The notes under the pieces were generated by a model. The model made no database searches. It saw nothing but the letters and a program-made list of their open reading frames with translations, and had not been told where the DNA came from. Shown here one piece after another: positions 16,489 through 25,638 of a DNA stretch of 64,000 nucleotides. The stretch's first letter is position 1; every line of letters starts with the position of its first letter. The stretch comes from Lacrimispora xylanisolvens (lineage in GTDB: Bacteria > Bacillota > Clostridia > Lachnospirales > Lachnospiraceae): contig NZ_PTJA01000011.1 of NCBI RefSeq assembly GCF_002934545.1, positions 1 through 64,000 on the forward strand. Reading direction: 5' to 3'. The translations under genes were made by a program, and so were the position numbers.

Positions 16489-17361
16489 ATGGCCGATACA
16501 TATCAGAAACTACAAAGTTTTCACCCATGCTTTGGAGGAAACAGAAACAATACCGGAAGGATTCATCTTCCCGTAAGCCCTGGATGTAATATATCCTGTA
16601 AATTCTGTGACAGAAAGATTAATGATCATGAAGAAAGACCAGGCGTAACGTCGCAGGTACTTACACCTCTGGAAGCCATGGAAGTTCTTGAAAAAGCATT
16701 AACGCTGTGTCCGGAAATTACGGTTGCCGGAATTGCAGGACCAGGGGATACACTGGCTACGGATTATGCACTGGAAACATTCCGTCTGATCAGAGAAAAA
16801 TACCCCAGGCTGATTAAATGTATGAGCACCAACGGACTTCTTCTTTCTGAGCGGGCGGAAGAAATAATAGAAGCAGGAGTGGATTCTTTGACAGTTACGG
16901 TGAATGGCGTAGATCCTGAAATCGAGGCAAAGCTTAACCGCCTGATTGTCTACCACGGAAAAGTATACATTGGAGTTGAGGCCGCTGCCATCTTAATCGA
17001 GAACCAGTTAAAGGGGATTGAAAAAATTGCGGCCGCGGGAATTACAGTCAAAGTAAATACCGTGCTGGTTCCAGGCATTAACGGAGAGCACATTGAAGAC
17101 ATTGCCAGGGCTGTAAAAGAAAGAGGGGCACAGATTTATAATCTGATTCCGCTGATTCCCCAGTCAGATTTAAGAAATGAGCAGGCTCCTGTATGCAGTC
17201 AGATTGAGGAGGCCAGAGCCCAGGCTGGAAAACATATTGATGTCTTCCGCCATTGTCAGCATTGCCGTGCAGATGCGGTAGGGCTTTTGGGCGGAAAGGA
17301 TTATGGAGATTTAATATATCAAAGAAGGATTGTGGGAAGTGATACATTTTCTCATGGCTGA
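16489..17361 (+). CDS. NifB-like radical SAM protein (cofactor precursor synthesis)
   Basis: A 290-aa radical SAM enzyme of the NifB family, which in nitrogenases builds the carbide-containing 8Fe NifB-co. The SAM cluster motif is C33-x3-C37-x2-C40 in SPGCNISCKFCDRK. Flanking family marks are HPC at 12-14, ERPGVTSQVL and the C-terminal HCQHCRADAVGLLGGKD. There is no fused NifX domain, as in archaeal NifB. The Cys that follows the CxxxCxxC motif in classical NifB (RKFDC, from memory) appears to be replaced by Asn-Asp. The start ATG 16489 follows GAGGTAAAG; an upstream ATG at 16432 lies inside the hairpin. A NifX-like gene follows. Confidence 0.9.
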   Translation: MADTYQKLQSFHPCFGGNRNNTGRIHLPVSPGCNISCKFCDRKINDHEERPGVTSQVLTPLEAMEVLEKALTLCPEITVAGIAGPGDTLATDYALETFRLIREKYPRLIKCMSTNGLLLSERAEEIIEAGVDSLTVTVNGVDPEIEAKLNRLIVYHGKVYIGVEAAAILIENQLKGIEKIAAAGITVKVNTVLVPGINGEHIEDIARAVKERGAQIYNLIPLIPQSDLRNEQAPVCSQIEEARAQAGKHIDVFRHCQHCRADAVGLLGGKDYGDLIYQRRIVGSDTFSHG

Positions 17362-17384
17362 TCGTGAAAGAGGGTTGAATTTCA

Positions 17385-17762
17385 ATGATTTACAAAATTG
17401 CAGCAGCATCGTCAGACGGAAAGGTAATCAATCAGCATTTTGGCAGAACAGAAGAATTTCACATTATAAAAGCAGACAGTTCCGACAGAACTTATTGGTA
17501 TCAGGAGACCAGAAAGACGGCTCCGGCCTGCAAACAGCAGGAACACGATGACCGGGAACTAAGAACAGTGGCAGACCTGCTGGGAGATTGTGATTATGTT
17601 CTGGTAAGCAGAATTGGTGAAGGAGCCAGATCTGCTCTTGCAGAAAATGGAACATGGGCCTTTGAATTGCCAGGACTGATCGAGGATTCTGTTCAGAGAC
17701 TTCTTTCTTATATAGAAGTCCAGAATTTATTTAAGAAAGAAGAGAGGGATGAAAGAGCATGA
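17385..17762 (+). CDS. NifX/NafY-like iron-cofactor-binding domain protein 1
   Basis: A 125-aa protein of the dinitrogenase iron-molybdenum cofactor family (NifX/NifB C-terminal type). The start MIYKIAAASSDGKVINQHFG and the phenylalanine-glutamate segment EEFHI are typical. Such proteins carry cofactor precursors from NifB to a scaffold or enzyme. Separate NifB and NifX genes here take the place of the fused form in diazotrophs. It overlaps the next gene by 4 bases (ATGA), implying coupling. Confidence 0.85.
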   Translation: MIYKIAAASSDGKVINQHFGRTEEFHIIKADSSDRTYWYQETRKTAPACKQQEHDDRELRTVADLLGDCDYVLVSRIGEGARSALAENGTWAFELPGLIEDSVQRLLSYIEVQNLFKKEERDERA

Positions 17763-19204
17763 GTGAAAATTATTCAGGAATCCGGGAAAGCCGTCCAAAC
17801 CGGTATAACGATCTGGGTTCTACAGGAAGTCAGGCAGAGAAAGATTTTAAAAATGGCTGTTTAAAAAAGGCAGACCGAAGCTTTGCCCAGGGGCTTCAAT
17901 GTCAGCAGATTAACAGCATGGCAGCACTTATGTCACTGGAGGATTCCGTGTTTATTGCCCATTCCCCTCAGGGGTGTGTGGGATGTACCTCTCTGGCCGT
18001 GGACCAGTACCGGGTAGGGCAGGCGCACCGGGGAGTAAAAAACATCAAAAATCCCCGGATCATAGTATCAAATCTGGATCAGAACAATGTAATCTTCGGC
18101 GGTGAAGATAAGCTTAAGAAAGCGGTTGGCGATGCAATGAAACGCTATCACCCCAAGCTGATTTTTGTATTTGCTTCCTGTGCTTCCGGTATTATCGGAG
18201 ATGATATTGATGCCATTTTAAGAAAATTGCAGGAAGAGACACAGGCTCTTCTCATTCCCATTCATTGTGAAGGATTTAAATCCAAAATATGCGCTTCCGG
18301 ATTTGATGCAGCGTTTCTTTCCATTAACCAGTACATATTAAAAAAGGAAAAACTGGAGAAGAAAAAAGGATTGATTAATTTATTTGCCCCCGTATCCATC
18401 AGCTATTCCGATCAAAAGGAGATGGAACGCATGCTGTCCCTTCTGGGGCTTCATGTAAACTATATTCCATTTTACAGTTCACTGGAAAAAATAAAGGAAA
18501 TTCCCGCTGCAGAGGCATCTACCTCCATCTGTAAGGTTTTTGCAGATGAGTTTATGAAGACTCTTTATGAGGATTATAAGATACCCTATTCCCACACGGT
18601 TATGCCCATTGGTGTAAGGAATACGGATATCTGGTTTCGGGGAGTTGCAAAAATTGTAGGAAAAGAAAAAGAAGCAGAAGAAATTATTCAGAGAGAACAT
18701 GAAAGAATTCTTCCTTTAGTGGAATCCATAAAAGACCGGCTTAAGGGAAAACGGGTATTTATCTGCGGCGGAACAGGTCGGTCTTTTGCAGCGGCGGCCT
18801 TGATTGATGATTTTGGTATGGTGCTGGTAGGGCTTGAGACACCGACTTACGATGAAGACGCACAGGCAGATATAGAATATTTAAATACCATACATTCGGA
18901 CTATGTGATTGATATTGCAAATATGCAGCCCTTCGAGCAGGTGAATCTGGTGAAACGGTTAAAACCTGATGTCTTTATCGGTGTACCGGAGTGGGCAGCA
19001 AAGCTTGGAATTCCCACAACCCATGTTCTTGATATGAAACGTCCTACCATGGGCTATGACGGGCTTCTGTTTCTGGGAAATAAAATAGCAGACCAGCTTG
19101 AAAATCCAGGCTTTAACGTAAAACTTTCCCAGCACGTAAAGCTTCCATATAAAGAGAGCTGGTATGAAAAAGATCCATTTCAATACATAATCGGAGGTGA
19201 ATGA
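17759..19204 (+). CDS. Nitrogenase-like component 1 alpha subunit, set 1 (NifD/NifE family)
   Basis: A 481-aa member of the NifD/NifE/VnfD superfamily. Cys at 48, 73 (in SPQGCVGC) and 141 (in ASCASGIIGDDI) fit the three alpha-side P-cluster ligands of nitrogenase. C258 in ASTSICKV sits where NifD Cys275 binds the active-site cofactor. The segment equivalent to NifD GPYHGYDGF (cofactor ligand His442) reads RPTMGYDGL, so His is replaced by M431. This speaks against a standard nitrogenase. It may be catalytic with altered ligation or a NifE-like scaffold. It overlaps its beta partner gene region and sits next to NifX. Confidence 0.88.
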   Translation: MSENYSGIRESRPNRYNDLGSTGSQAEKDFKNGCLKKADRSFAQGLQCQQINSMAALMSLEDSVFIAHSPQGCVGCTSLAVDQYRVGQAHRGVKNIKNPRIIVSNLDQNNVIFGGEDKLKKAVGDAMKRYHPKLIFVFASCASGIIGDDIDAILRKLQEETQALLIPIHCEGFKSKICASGFDAAFLSINQYILKKEKLEKKKGLINLFAPVSISYSDQKEMERMLSLLGLHVNYIPFYSSLEKIKEIPAAEASTSICKVFADEFMKTLYEDYKIPYSHTVMPIGVRNTDIWFRGVAKIVGKEKEAEEIIQREHERILPLVESIKDRLKGKRVFICGGTGRSFAAAALIDDFGMVLVGLETPTYDEDAQADIEYLNTIHSDYVIDIANMQPFEQVNLVKRLKPDVFIGVPEWAAKLGIPTTHVLDMKRPTMGYDGLLFLGNKIADQLENPGFNVKLSQHVKLPYKESWYEKDPFQYIIGGE

Positions 19205-19205
19205 G

Positions 19206-20492
19206 ATGTCTCAGGTGATAGAAAATCCCAGAGGGGGCTGTGTGCTGGCTGGAATCAATTCCGTTTTGGGAGCCCTTAACCGGGTATGCCCCATTTACCA
19301 TGCAGGACCGGGCTGCTGTATGCAGACAACTGCTTCTGATCCGGGACAGTCCGGGAATAAAAGTTCCAGTTTTGTAAGCAGCGTTTCCATTCCATCCAGC
19401 AATATGCTGGAGCGTGAAGTAGTATTTGGAGGAAGTCAGAAACTGAAAACCACCATTGAGGGGGCGGTTGAAATTATCGATGCAGACGCCTACTTTGTAC
19501 TGACTGGCTGTACGGCAGGTATTATAGGAGATGATATTATGAGCGTAACCACTGAATTTAGAGAAAAGGGTATCCCTGTTTTTCCCATTGAAACTCCGGG
19601 ATTTGCAGGAGACAGCAATTTAGGTTATGAAGTAATATGGAATACCATGATTGACCAGGTGATTGAACCGGCGGAAGAAAAGGAAGAAAATCTCGTTAAT
19701 CTGTTTGGAATTATTCCATACCACGATCCTTTCTGGAGTGGGAATTTAGAGGAGATTTCCCGCATTTTAAAAAAGCTTGGACTAAAAGTCAACACTTTTT
19801 TTACAGAACAGCAGGGGATGGAAACCATAAAGTCCTGTGCAAGTGCATCATTAAATATTATTATCCATCCCTGGATATTAAAAGGCCCTGCACAACGGTT
19901 TGAAGAGAAATTTCATGTTCCTTCTATCCGTTATCCCGGACTTCCAATCGGAGCCAGCGATACCAAACGTTTCGTTTTGGCAGTAGCAGAAGCATTAAAG
20001 CTTGATGACCGGCTGGTAAACCAGGTTCTGGAAGAAGAGGAGGTTTATGTTTACCGATATCTGGCTCAGGCCATTGGAACATTGAGCTGGAAGAAATTTG
20101 CAGTAGTTGCTGACGGATCAACAGCAGTGGGCATTACCCGCTACTTAGCCAATGACTATAGTTTTACGCCGGTGCTTGTTATTATTTCGGAGCCTCTTTT
20201 CAGACAGGAAGACAAAGAGAGAATTGTCACAGAACTTATGACACTGGAATATGCCAAACCGCCCAGAGTTGTATTCTGTGCAGATCAGTATGAGATCAAT
20301 CAGGAACTGTTAAAGCAGGAGGATATTTCTCTGATTATCGGAAGCAGCAATGAAGAGGAGGTCAGTTCTTTAAAAGAAGTTCAAAATATTGTTGCAGCGT
20401 TCCCCATTAAGGATCGTTTGATTTTTAACAGAGCCTATGCCGGTTACAGGGGAAGTTTAACATTGATAGAAGATTTATACGACAATTTATAA
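19206..20492 (+). CDS. Nitrogenase-like component 1 beta subunit, set 1 (NifK/NifN family)
   Basis: A 428-aa partner of the preceding subunit. It lacks the long N-terminal extension of NifK. Cys 12 (RGGCV), 37 or 38 (HAGPGCC) and 102 (LTGCTAGIIGDD) can supply the beta-side P-cluster ligands. GTG 19197 lies inside the SD sequence GGAGG, so ATG 19206 is preferred; either way it abuts the alpha gene. The pair is followed 28 bases later by the NifH-like gene, supporting the view that NifH reduces this complex. Confidence 0.87.
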   Translation: MSQVIENPRGGCVLAGINSVLGALNRVCPIYHAGPGCCMQTTASDPGQSGNKSSSFVSSVSIPSSNMLEREVVFGGSQKLKTTIEGAVEIIDADAYFVLTGCTAGIIGDDIMSVTTEFREKGIPVFPIETPGFAGDSNLGYEVIWNTMIDQVIEPAEEKEENLVNLFGIIPYHDPFWSGNLEEISRILKKLGLKVNTFFTEQQGMETIKSCASASLNIIIHPWILKGPAQRFEEKFHVPSIRYPGLPIGASDTKRFVLAVAEALKLDDRLVNQVLEEEEVYVYRYLAQAIGTLSWKKFAVVADGSTAVGITRYLANDYSFTPVLVIISEPLFRQEDKERIVTELMTLEYAKPPRVVFCADQYEINQELLKQEDISLIIGSSNEEEVSSLKEVQNIVAAFPIKDRLIFNRAYAGYRGSLTLIEDLYDNL

Positions 20493-20496
20493 TTGA

Positions 20497-21369
<873 letters not shown>

Positions 21370-21401
21370 AAACGTTTACGAGCCCTGAAAGGAGAATCTA
21401 T

Positions 21402-22385
21402 ATGGCTGCCATACATCAATCAATTACGGAACTCATTGGAAAAACACCCCTTCTGGAACTGGTTAATTATGAAAAAAAGCTGGGATTAAATGCGAAAATT
21501 ATTGCAAAACTGGAGTATTTTAATCCCAATCAGAGTGTGAAGGACAGAATTGCAAGGGCAATGATCGAGGATGCAGAGGAAAAAGGATTGTTAAAACCAG
21601 GTGATACCATTGTGGAAACAACCAGCGGAAATACTGGTATTGGTCTGGCAGCCATAGCGGCCAGCAAAGGCTATGGGTTTAGGGTATACATACAGGATCA
21701 GGTCAGTGAGGAGCGGTTTAAGAATATCAGAGCGTTTGGAGGAGAAACCATTAAGCTTTCAGAAGTAAAAGAAGTGAAAGCGGTTCTTGATGAAACAGGC
21801 GGTGATTTTGTGGCGGCGATTAAAGTGCTTGAGGAGAAAGTTTTGTCCAAAGAAAGCAATATTTTCTTCGTAAATCAGATAGAGAATCCAGCCAATCCGT
21901 CCGTTCATGAACAAACCACCGGTCCTGAAATATGGGAAGATACCGATGGAACTGTGGATATACTGGTAGCCTGTGTGGGCACAGGGGGAACCGTGTCAGG
22001 AGCAGGTAAGTATCTAAAGAAAAAGAATCCGGATCTTAAGATTATCGCTATCCAGCCGGGGCCAGGATCTCTTCCCAATGAGTCGGATCCATTACCTCCC
22101 GACATAACCGGTGTTCACCCTTTTGAAGGAGTACCGGAGGAACGGATACCAAAGAATATGGATCGTTCCATATACGATGAAAAGGTGGAGGTAGAAACGT
22201 ACCAGGCATATGAAACAGCCAGAGACGTGGCAAGAACAGATGGGATTTTAGTTGGAACCTCTTCTGGAGCAGCCATTTATGCTGCGGTTCAGATTGGGAA
22301 AAGGGAAGAAAACAGAGGAAAGAATATTGTAGTCATTCTGGCTGATACCGGTCTTCGCTACCTGTCAACCAAACTGTTTGAATAA
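21402..22385 (+). CDS. cysK: Cysteine synthase (O-acetylserine sulfhydrylase)
   Basis: A PLP enzyme joining sulfide to O-acetylserine to give cysteine. The PLP lysine lies in NQSVKDRIA, the substrate loop is TSGNTGIGLA and the phosphate loop is GTGGTVSGAGKYL. Length (327 aa) is slightly above CysK. It lies between the NifH-like gene and the second NifDK-like pair with short gaps, so it belongs to the operon. This is strong contextual evidence that the nitrogenase-like enzymes yield sulfide or another thiol. Use of methanethiol or another nucleophile cannot be excluded. Confidence 0.93.
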   Translation: MAAIHQSITELIGKTPLLELVNYEKKLGLNAKIIAKLEYFNPNQSVKDRIARAMIEDAEEKGLLKPGDTIVETTSGNTGIGLAAIAASKGYGFRVYIQDQVSEERFKNIRAFGGETIKLSEVKEVKAVLDETGGDFVAAIKVLEEKVLSKESNIFFVNQIENPANPSVHEQTTGPEIWEDTDGTVDILVACVGTGGTVSGAGKYLKKKNPDLKIIAIQPGPGSLPNESDPLPPDITGVHPFEGVPEERIPKNMDRSIYDEKVEVETYQAYETARDVARTDGILVGTSSGAAIYAAVQIGKREENRGKNIVVILADTGLRYLSTKLFE

Positions 22386-22412
22386 AGTATAAGGTTAAAT
22401 GGAGGTTTAAAA

Positions 22413-23876
22413 ATGGCATTTCAGTTATCAGGCTCCAATCTTGGAACCAGAGAGAACCGGTTGGGTTCCATAACCGGGTATGTGGGAGATTTAGAAGACC
22501 TTGCCAGTCAGAGCAAATGCGGGACCCTGACTGGATGCAGCCGCTGCTTTTCCCAGTCCAGCACCTGTTTATCCGGCTGTGCACTGGGTCAGCTTGGAGG
22601 AATCCGGGATGTGGCGATCATTCATCATGGCCCGGCAGGCTGTTCGGCAACAGCCAGTTCCCAATATATTGTCACCAATCAGGTTGCAGCAAAGCGAGGC
22701 GTGGTTAACAGCTCTGTATACATTGGAACGGATATGGATGAGAATGATACCATCTTTGGATCCACAGATGCATTGGCGGAAATTATTCTTGAAGTAAACA
22801 GACGGTATCATCCAAAAGCAATTTTTGTCAGCAGCTCCTGCGCAACAGGAATTATTGGAGAAGATATTGACAGCGTGGTGGATGAAGTGAAGGAAGCAAT
22901 TCCTGTGCCGGTCATTGCAGTCCACTGTGAAGGTTTTAAATCCCGGATATGGGCTACCGGCTTTGATATTTCCGATCACGCTGTTCTAAGCGGAATTGTA
23001 GAGCCTCCCAGAAAAAAGCAAAACACCATTAATTTTAAAAATTTCTATGAAAGTGCCAGAAATGAAATCATAGAAATGTTTCAGAATTTTGATCTGGAAC
23101 CGGTTTTTCTCTATGCAAATGCTACGGTAGAAGAGCTGAAGCATTTATCAGAGGCGGTTGCAACCACCTGCATCTGCGGAACGCTTGGAAATTACCTTGG
23201 AAATGGTCTGGAGGAAGTTTATGGAGTTCCCTATATCAGAACCATTAACCCCCTTGGAATCACCGGATTTGAAACCTGGCTTCGTGAAATCGGAAGAGTT
23301 GCGGGAAAACAGCCCCAGGTAGAACACTATATTGAGGAGCAGAGAAATATTTATATCCCTCAGATTGAGGCGGTGAAAAAAGAATTAAAGGGCTTAAAAG
23401 CAGTTCTTGGAATGGGACCCGGTTATACCTTTGAGGTGACCAGAGTGCTGAACGAACTGGGAATAGAAGTGGTATGGGCACTGGCGTGGCATTATGACAA
23501 ACGGTATGAAAATGGAGAGATCCCGCCCGCCATGAGCTATCTTCTGGAAAATGATATTAATTTCGAAGCCAGCGTGGCAGATCAGCAGAATTTTGAAGTT
23601 ATGAATATTTTAAATAAATTCCGGCCGGATTTATACCTTTCCAGACATCCGGGTTCCACAGTATGGGCAATCAAGCAGGGGACACCAGCTGTTTATGTGG
23701 CAGATGAGTATATGATTTTCGGTTATAAACATACTCTGGAATTTGCTCATGCAATTTTAGATACCATTCGCAACCGAAGCTTTGAACAGAATCTGGCAAA
23801 GAGGGTGAAGCTGCCCTATACCGACTGGTGGTATCAGCAGGATGTAGGAAGATTTTTAGAGGAGGCGATCAGCTGA
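22413..23876 (+). CDS. Nitrogenase-like component 1 alpha subunit, set 2 (NifD/NifE family)
   Basis: A 487-aa second alpha-type subunit. Cysteines in GCSRC and CLSGC (42-56), HHGPAGC (77) and SSCATGIIGED (143) fit P-cluster ligation, with extra Cys near the first site. C253 and C255 in TTCICG lie at the position of the NifD cofactor Cys, and H440 in FGYKHT is near that of the cofactor His, so this set may keep both cofactor ligands. Set 2 is therefore the better candidate for catalysis and set 1 for assembly or a different reaction; this needs structure-based alignment. It overlaps the beta gene by one base. Confidence 0.88.
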   Translation: MAFQLSGSNLGTRENRLGSITGYVGDLEDLASQSKCGTLTGCSRCFSQSSTCLSGCALGQLGGIRDVAIIHHGPAGCSATASSQYIVTNQVAAKRGVVNSSVYIGTDMDENDTIFGSTDALAEIILEVNRRYHPKAIFVSSSCATGIIGEDIDSVVDEVKEAIPVPVIAVHCEGFKSRIWATGFDISDHAVLSGIVEPPRKKQNTINFKNFYESARNEIIEMFQNFDLEPVFLYANATVEELKHLSEAVATTCICGTLGNYLGNGLEEVYGVPYIRTINPLGITGFETWLREIGRVAGKQPQVEHYIEEQRNIYIPQIEAVKKELKGLKAVLGMGPGYTFEVTRVLNELGIEVVWALAWHYDKRYENGEIPPAMSYLLENDINFEASVADQQNFEVMNILNKFRPDLYLSRHPGSTVWAIKQGTPAVYVADEYMIFGYKHTLEFAHAILDTIRNRSFEQNLAKRVKLPYTDWWYQQDVGRFLEEAIS

Positions 23877-25174
23877 TGGCAAAAATTCTGGATAAACAAA
23901 GATATAAATGTGCAATGAGTGCAATGCAGACAGTTCAGGCAATTGAACGAGCAATTCCTGTTCTTCATTCAGGACCCGGCTGTGCTCAAAAGCTATCCGG
24001 TTCCACCGGAAGCTCCGGATATTTCTCTCCCAATATTTACCCCTGTACCAGCATCAATGAGCGGGATGTGGTCTTTGGCGGAGTAAAGAAGCTGGAATCC
24101 ACCATCCGCCACTCCCTTGAAGTGATTGATGCAGACTTATATGTGGTATTAACCGGATGCATTCCTGAGATTGTGGGAGATAACACAGAAGAAGTGGTAT
24201 CTGGATTCAAGGAGGAAGAAAAGCCTGTGATTTATGCCTTGACTGCCGGATTTAAGGGCAATAACTACAAAGGTCATGAACAGGTGATTGATGCGCTGAC
24301 GGAACAGTATTTAGAACCGTCTAAGATCAGGATTAAGGGGCTCGTTAATATCTGGGCAGACGTTCCTTATCAGGATGAGTTCTGGCATGGAAATTATAAG
24401 GAACTGGAACGTCTGGTGAAAAAGCTGGGATTAACCCCCAACATAATATTCGGATACAATCGGGGAATTGAGAATATTAAAAAGATTCCTGCAGCTGAGT
24501 TTAACTTACTGATCTCTCCGTGGGTAGGGCTTACCAATATGAAGAAGATGGAGCAAAAGCTTGGAATTCCATATCTGCATTATCCAACCCTCCCAATTGG
24601 TGCATTTGAAACCAGTAAATTCTTACGTGAAATCGGAACATATGCGGGAGTGCCGGAAGAAAAAGTGGAAGCAGTTATAGCAGAGGAAGAGTCGTCGTAC
24701 TATTACTACATTGAGCGCTATGCAGATCTGTTTCTGGAAACCAGAGTCATGTCAAAGCAGTTTACCGTAGTGGCAGATGCCCAGTATGCGCTGGGAATAA
24801 CAAAATTTCTGGTTAATGACCTGGGGCTTTTTCCGGCTAAGCAGTTTGTTGTAGATGATACACCCAGGGAGTATCAGGAAAACGTCCGCTCCTATTTCAA
24901 AGATTTGAATTATGACATTGAGGCGGAAGTCAGCTTTGAAACCGATGGATTTAACATACACAATGAAATAAAAGCTCATGACTATCATGGATATCCCCTG
25001 ATTTTAGGCGGTCATTGGGAAAAGGAGGTCGCAAAACAGACCAATGCTCATTTTTTAAACGTATCATGGCCGGTGAATGAACGCCTGATTATGAACAGCT
25101 ATTACGCAGGATACGAAGGCGGTCTTAAACTCATTGAGGATATCTATTCCGTTGCAAAAACAAGATTCAACTAG
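23876..25174 (+). CDS. Nitrogenase-like component 1 beta subunit, set 2 (NifK/NifN family)
   Basis: A 432-aa beta-type partner. Cys 12 (RYKCAMS), 36 (HSGPGCAQ) and 95 (LTGCIPEIVGDN) fit beta-side P-cluster ligation. The C-terminal MNSYYAGYEGGLKLIEDIY parallels FNRAYAGYRGSLTLIEDLY of set 1, so the beta subunits are paralogous. The ATG overlaps the stop of the alpha gene (TGATG) and follows GAGGAGG. An earlier in-frame start at 23828 lies inside the alpha gene and is unlikely. Confidence 0.88.
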   Translation: MAKILDKQRYKCAMSAMQTVQAIERAIPVLHSGPGCAQKLSGSTGSSGYFSPNIYPCTSINERDVVFGGVKKLESTIRHSLEVIDADLYVVLTGCIPEIVGDNTEEVVSGFKEEEKPVIYALTAGFKGNNYKGHEQVIDALTEQYLEPSKIRIKGLVNIWADVPYQDEFWHGNYKELERLVKKLGLTPNIIFGYNRGIENIKKIPAAEFNLLISPWVGLTNMKKMEQKLGIPYLHYPTLPIGAFETSKFLREIGTYAGVPEEKVEAVIAEEESSYYYYIERYADLFLETRVMSKQFTVVADAQYALGITKFLVNDLGLFPAKQFVVDDTPREYQENVRSYFKDLNYDIEAEVSFETDGFNIHNEIKAHDYHGYPLILGGHWEKEVAKQTNAHFLNVSWPVNERLIMNSYYAGYEGGLKLIEDIYSVAKTRFN

Positions 25175-25196
25175 TTTAAGAAGGGGAGGAAATGAT

Positions 25197-25613
25197 ATGT
25201 CCTATAAAATTGCAGCTGCCTCAGAAGATGGGGAGCAAATCAATTTAAATTTTGGAGCGGCACAGCGATTTCTGATCTACGAAGTAAATGAAGATGGGGT
25301 ATGGACACTGTTGGAAGAAAGAAGTGTACCGGAGGGACTGAAAGAGCCTTCCGGTTGTGGCAGCCAGAGCTGCGGCGGCGGGGGAGGCGGCTGTCATGGA
25401 TCAGGAGCTGTCAGTCGGAACGTGGATCTCCTTTCAGACTGCAGATGTATTGTGTGTAAAAAAATAGGGTTTCCCATACAGAAGCAATTTGAAAAAAAGA
25501 CGATCAGTACATTTGAAATATCAGGAAGCTTAAATGAGGTATTGGATAAAATAACCCTTTATTTTTACAGATCCGATCATCATCAGACTTTAAAAGGCAT
25601 CGCAAAACAATGA
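25197..25613 (+). CDS. NifX-like protein 2 with Cys/Gly-rich loop
   Basis: A 138-aa NifX/NafY-family protein beginning MSYKIAAASEDGEQINLNFG, clearly paralogous to the product at 17385. Unlike that one it carries a Gly-rich insert with three Cys, SGCGSQSCGGGGGGCHGSG, at about residues 55-73, and two more Cys further on (DCRCIVC region). The insert could bind an iron-sulfur precursor or a metal. It closes the nitrogenase-like part of the operon. GGGGAGG precedes the ATG. Confidence 0.83.
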   Translation: MSYKIAAASEDGEQINLNFGAAQRFLIYEVNEDGVWTLLEERSVPEGLKEPSGCGSQSCGGGGGGCHGSGAVSRNVDLLSDCRCIVCKKIGFPIQKQFEKKTISTFEISGSLNEVLDKITLYFYRSDHHQTLKGIAKQ

Positions 25614-25638
25614 GCAGTAAGAAAGGATGAGGACAATT

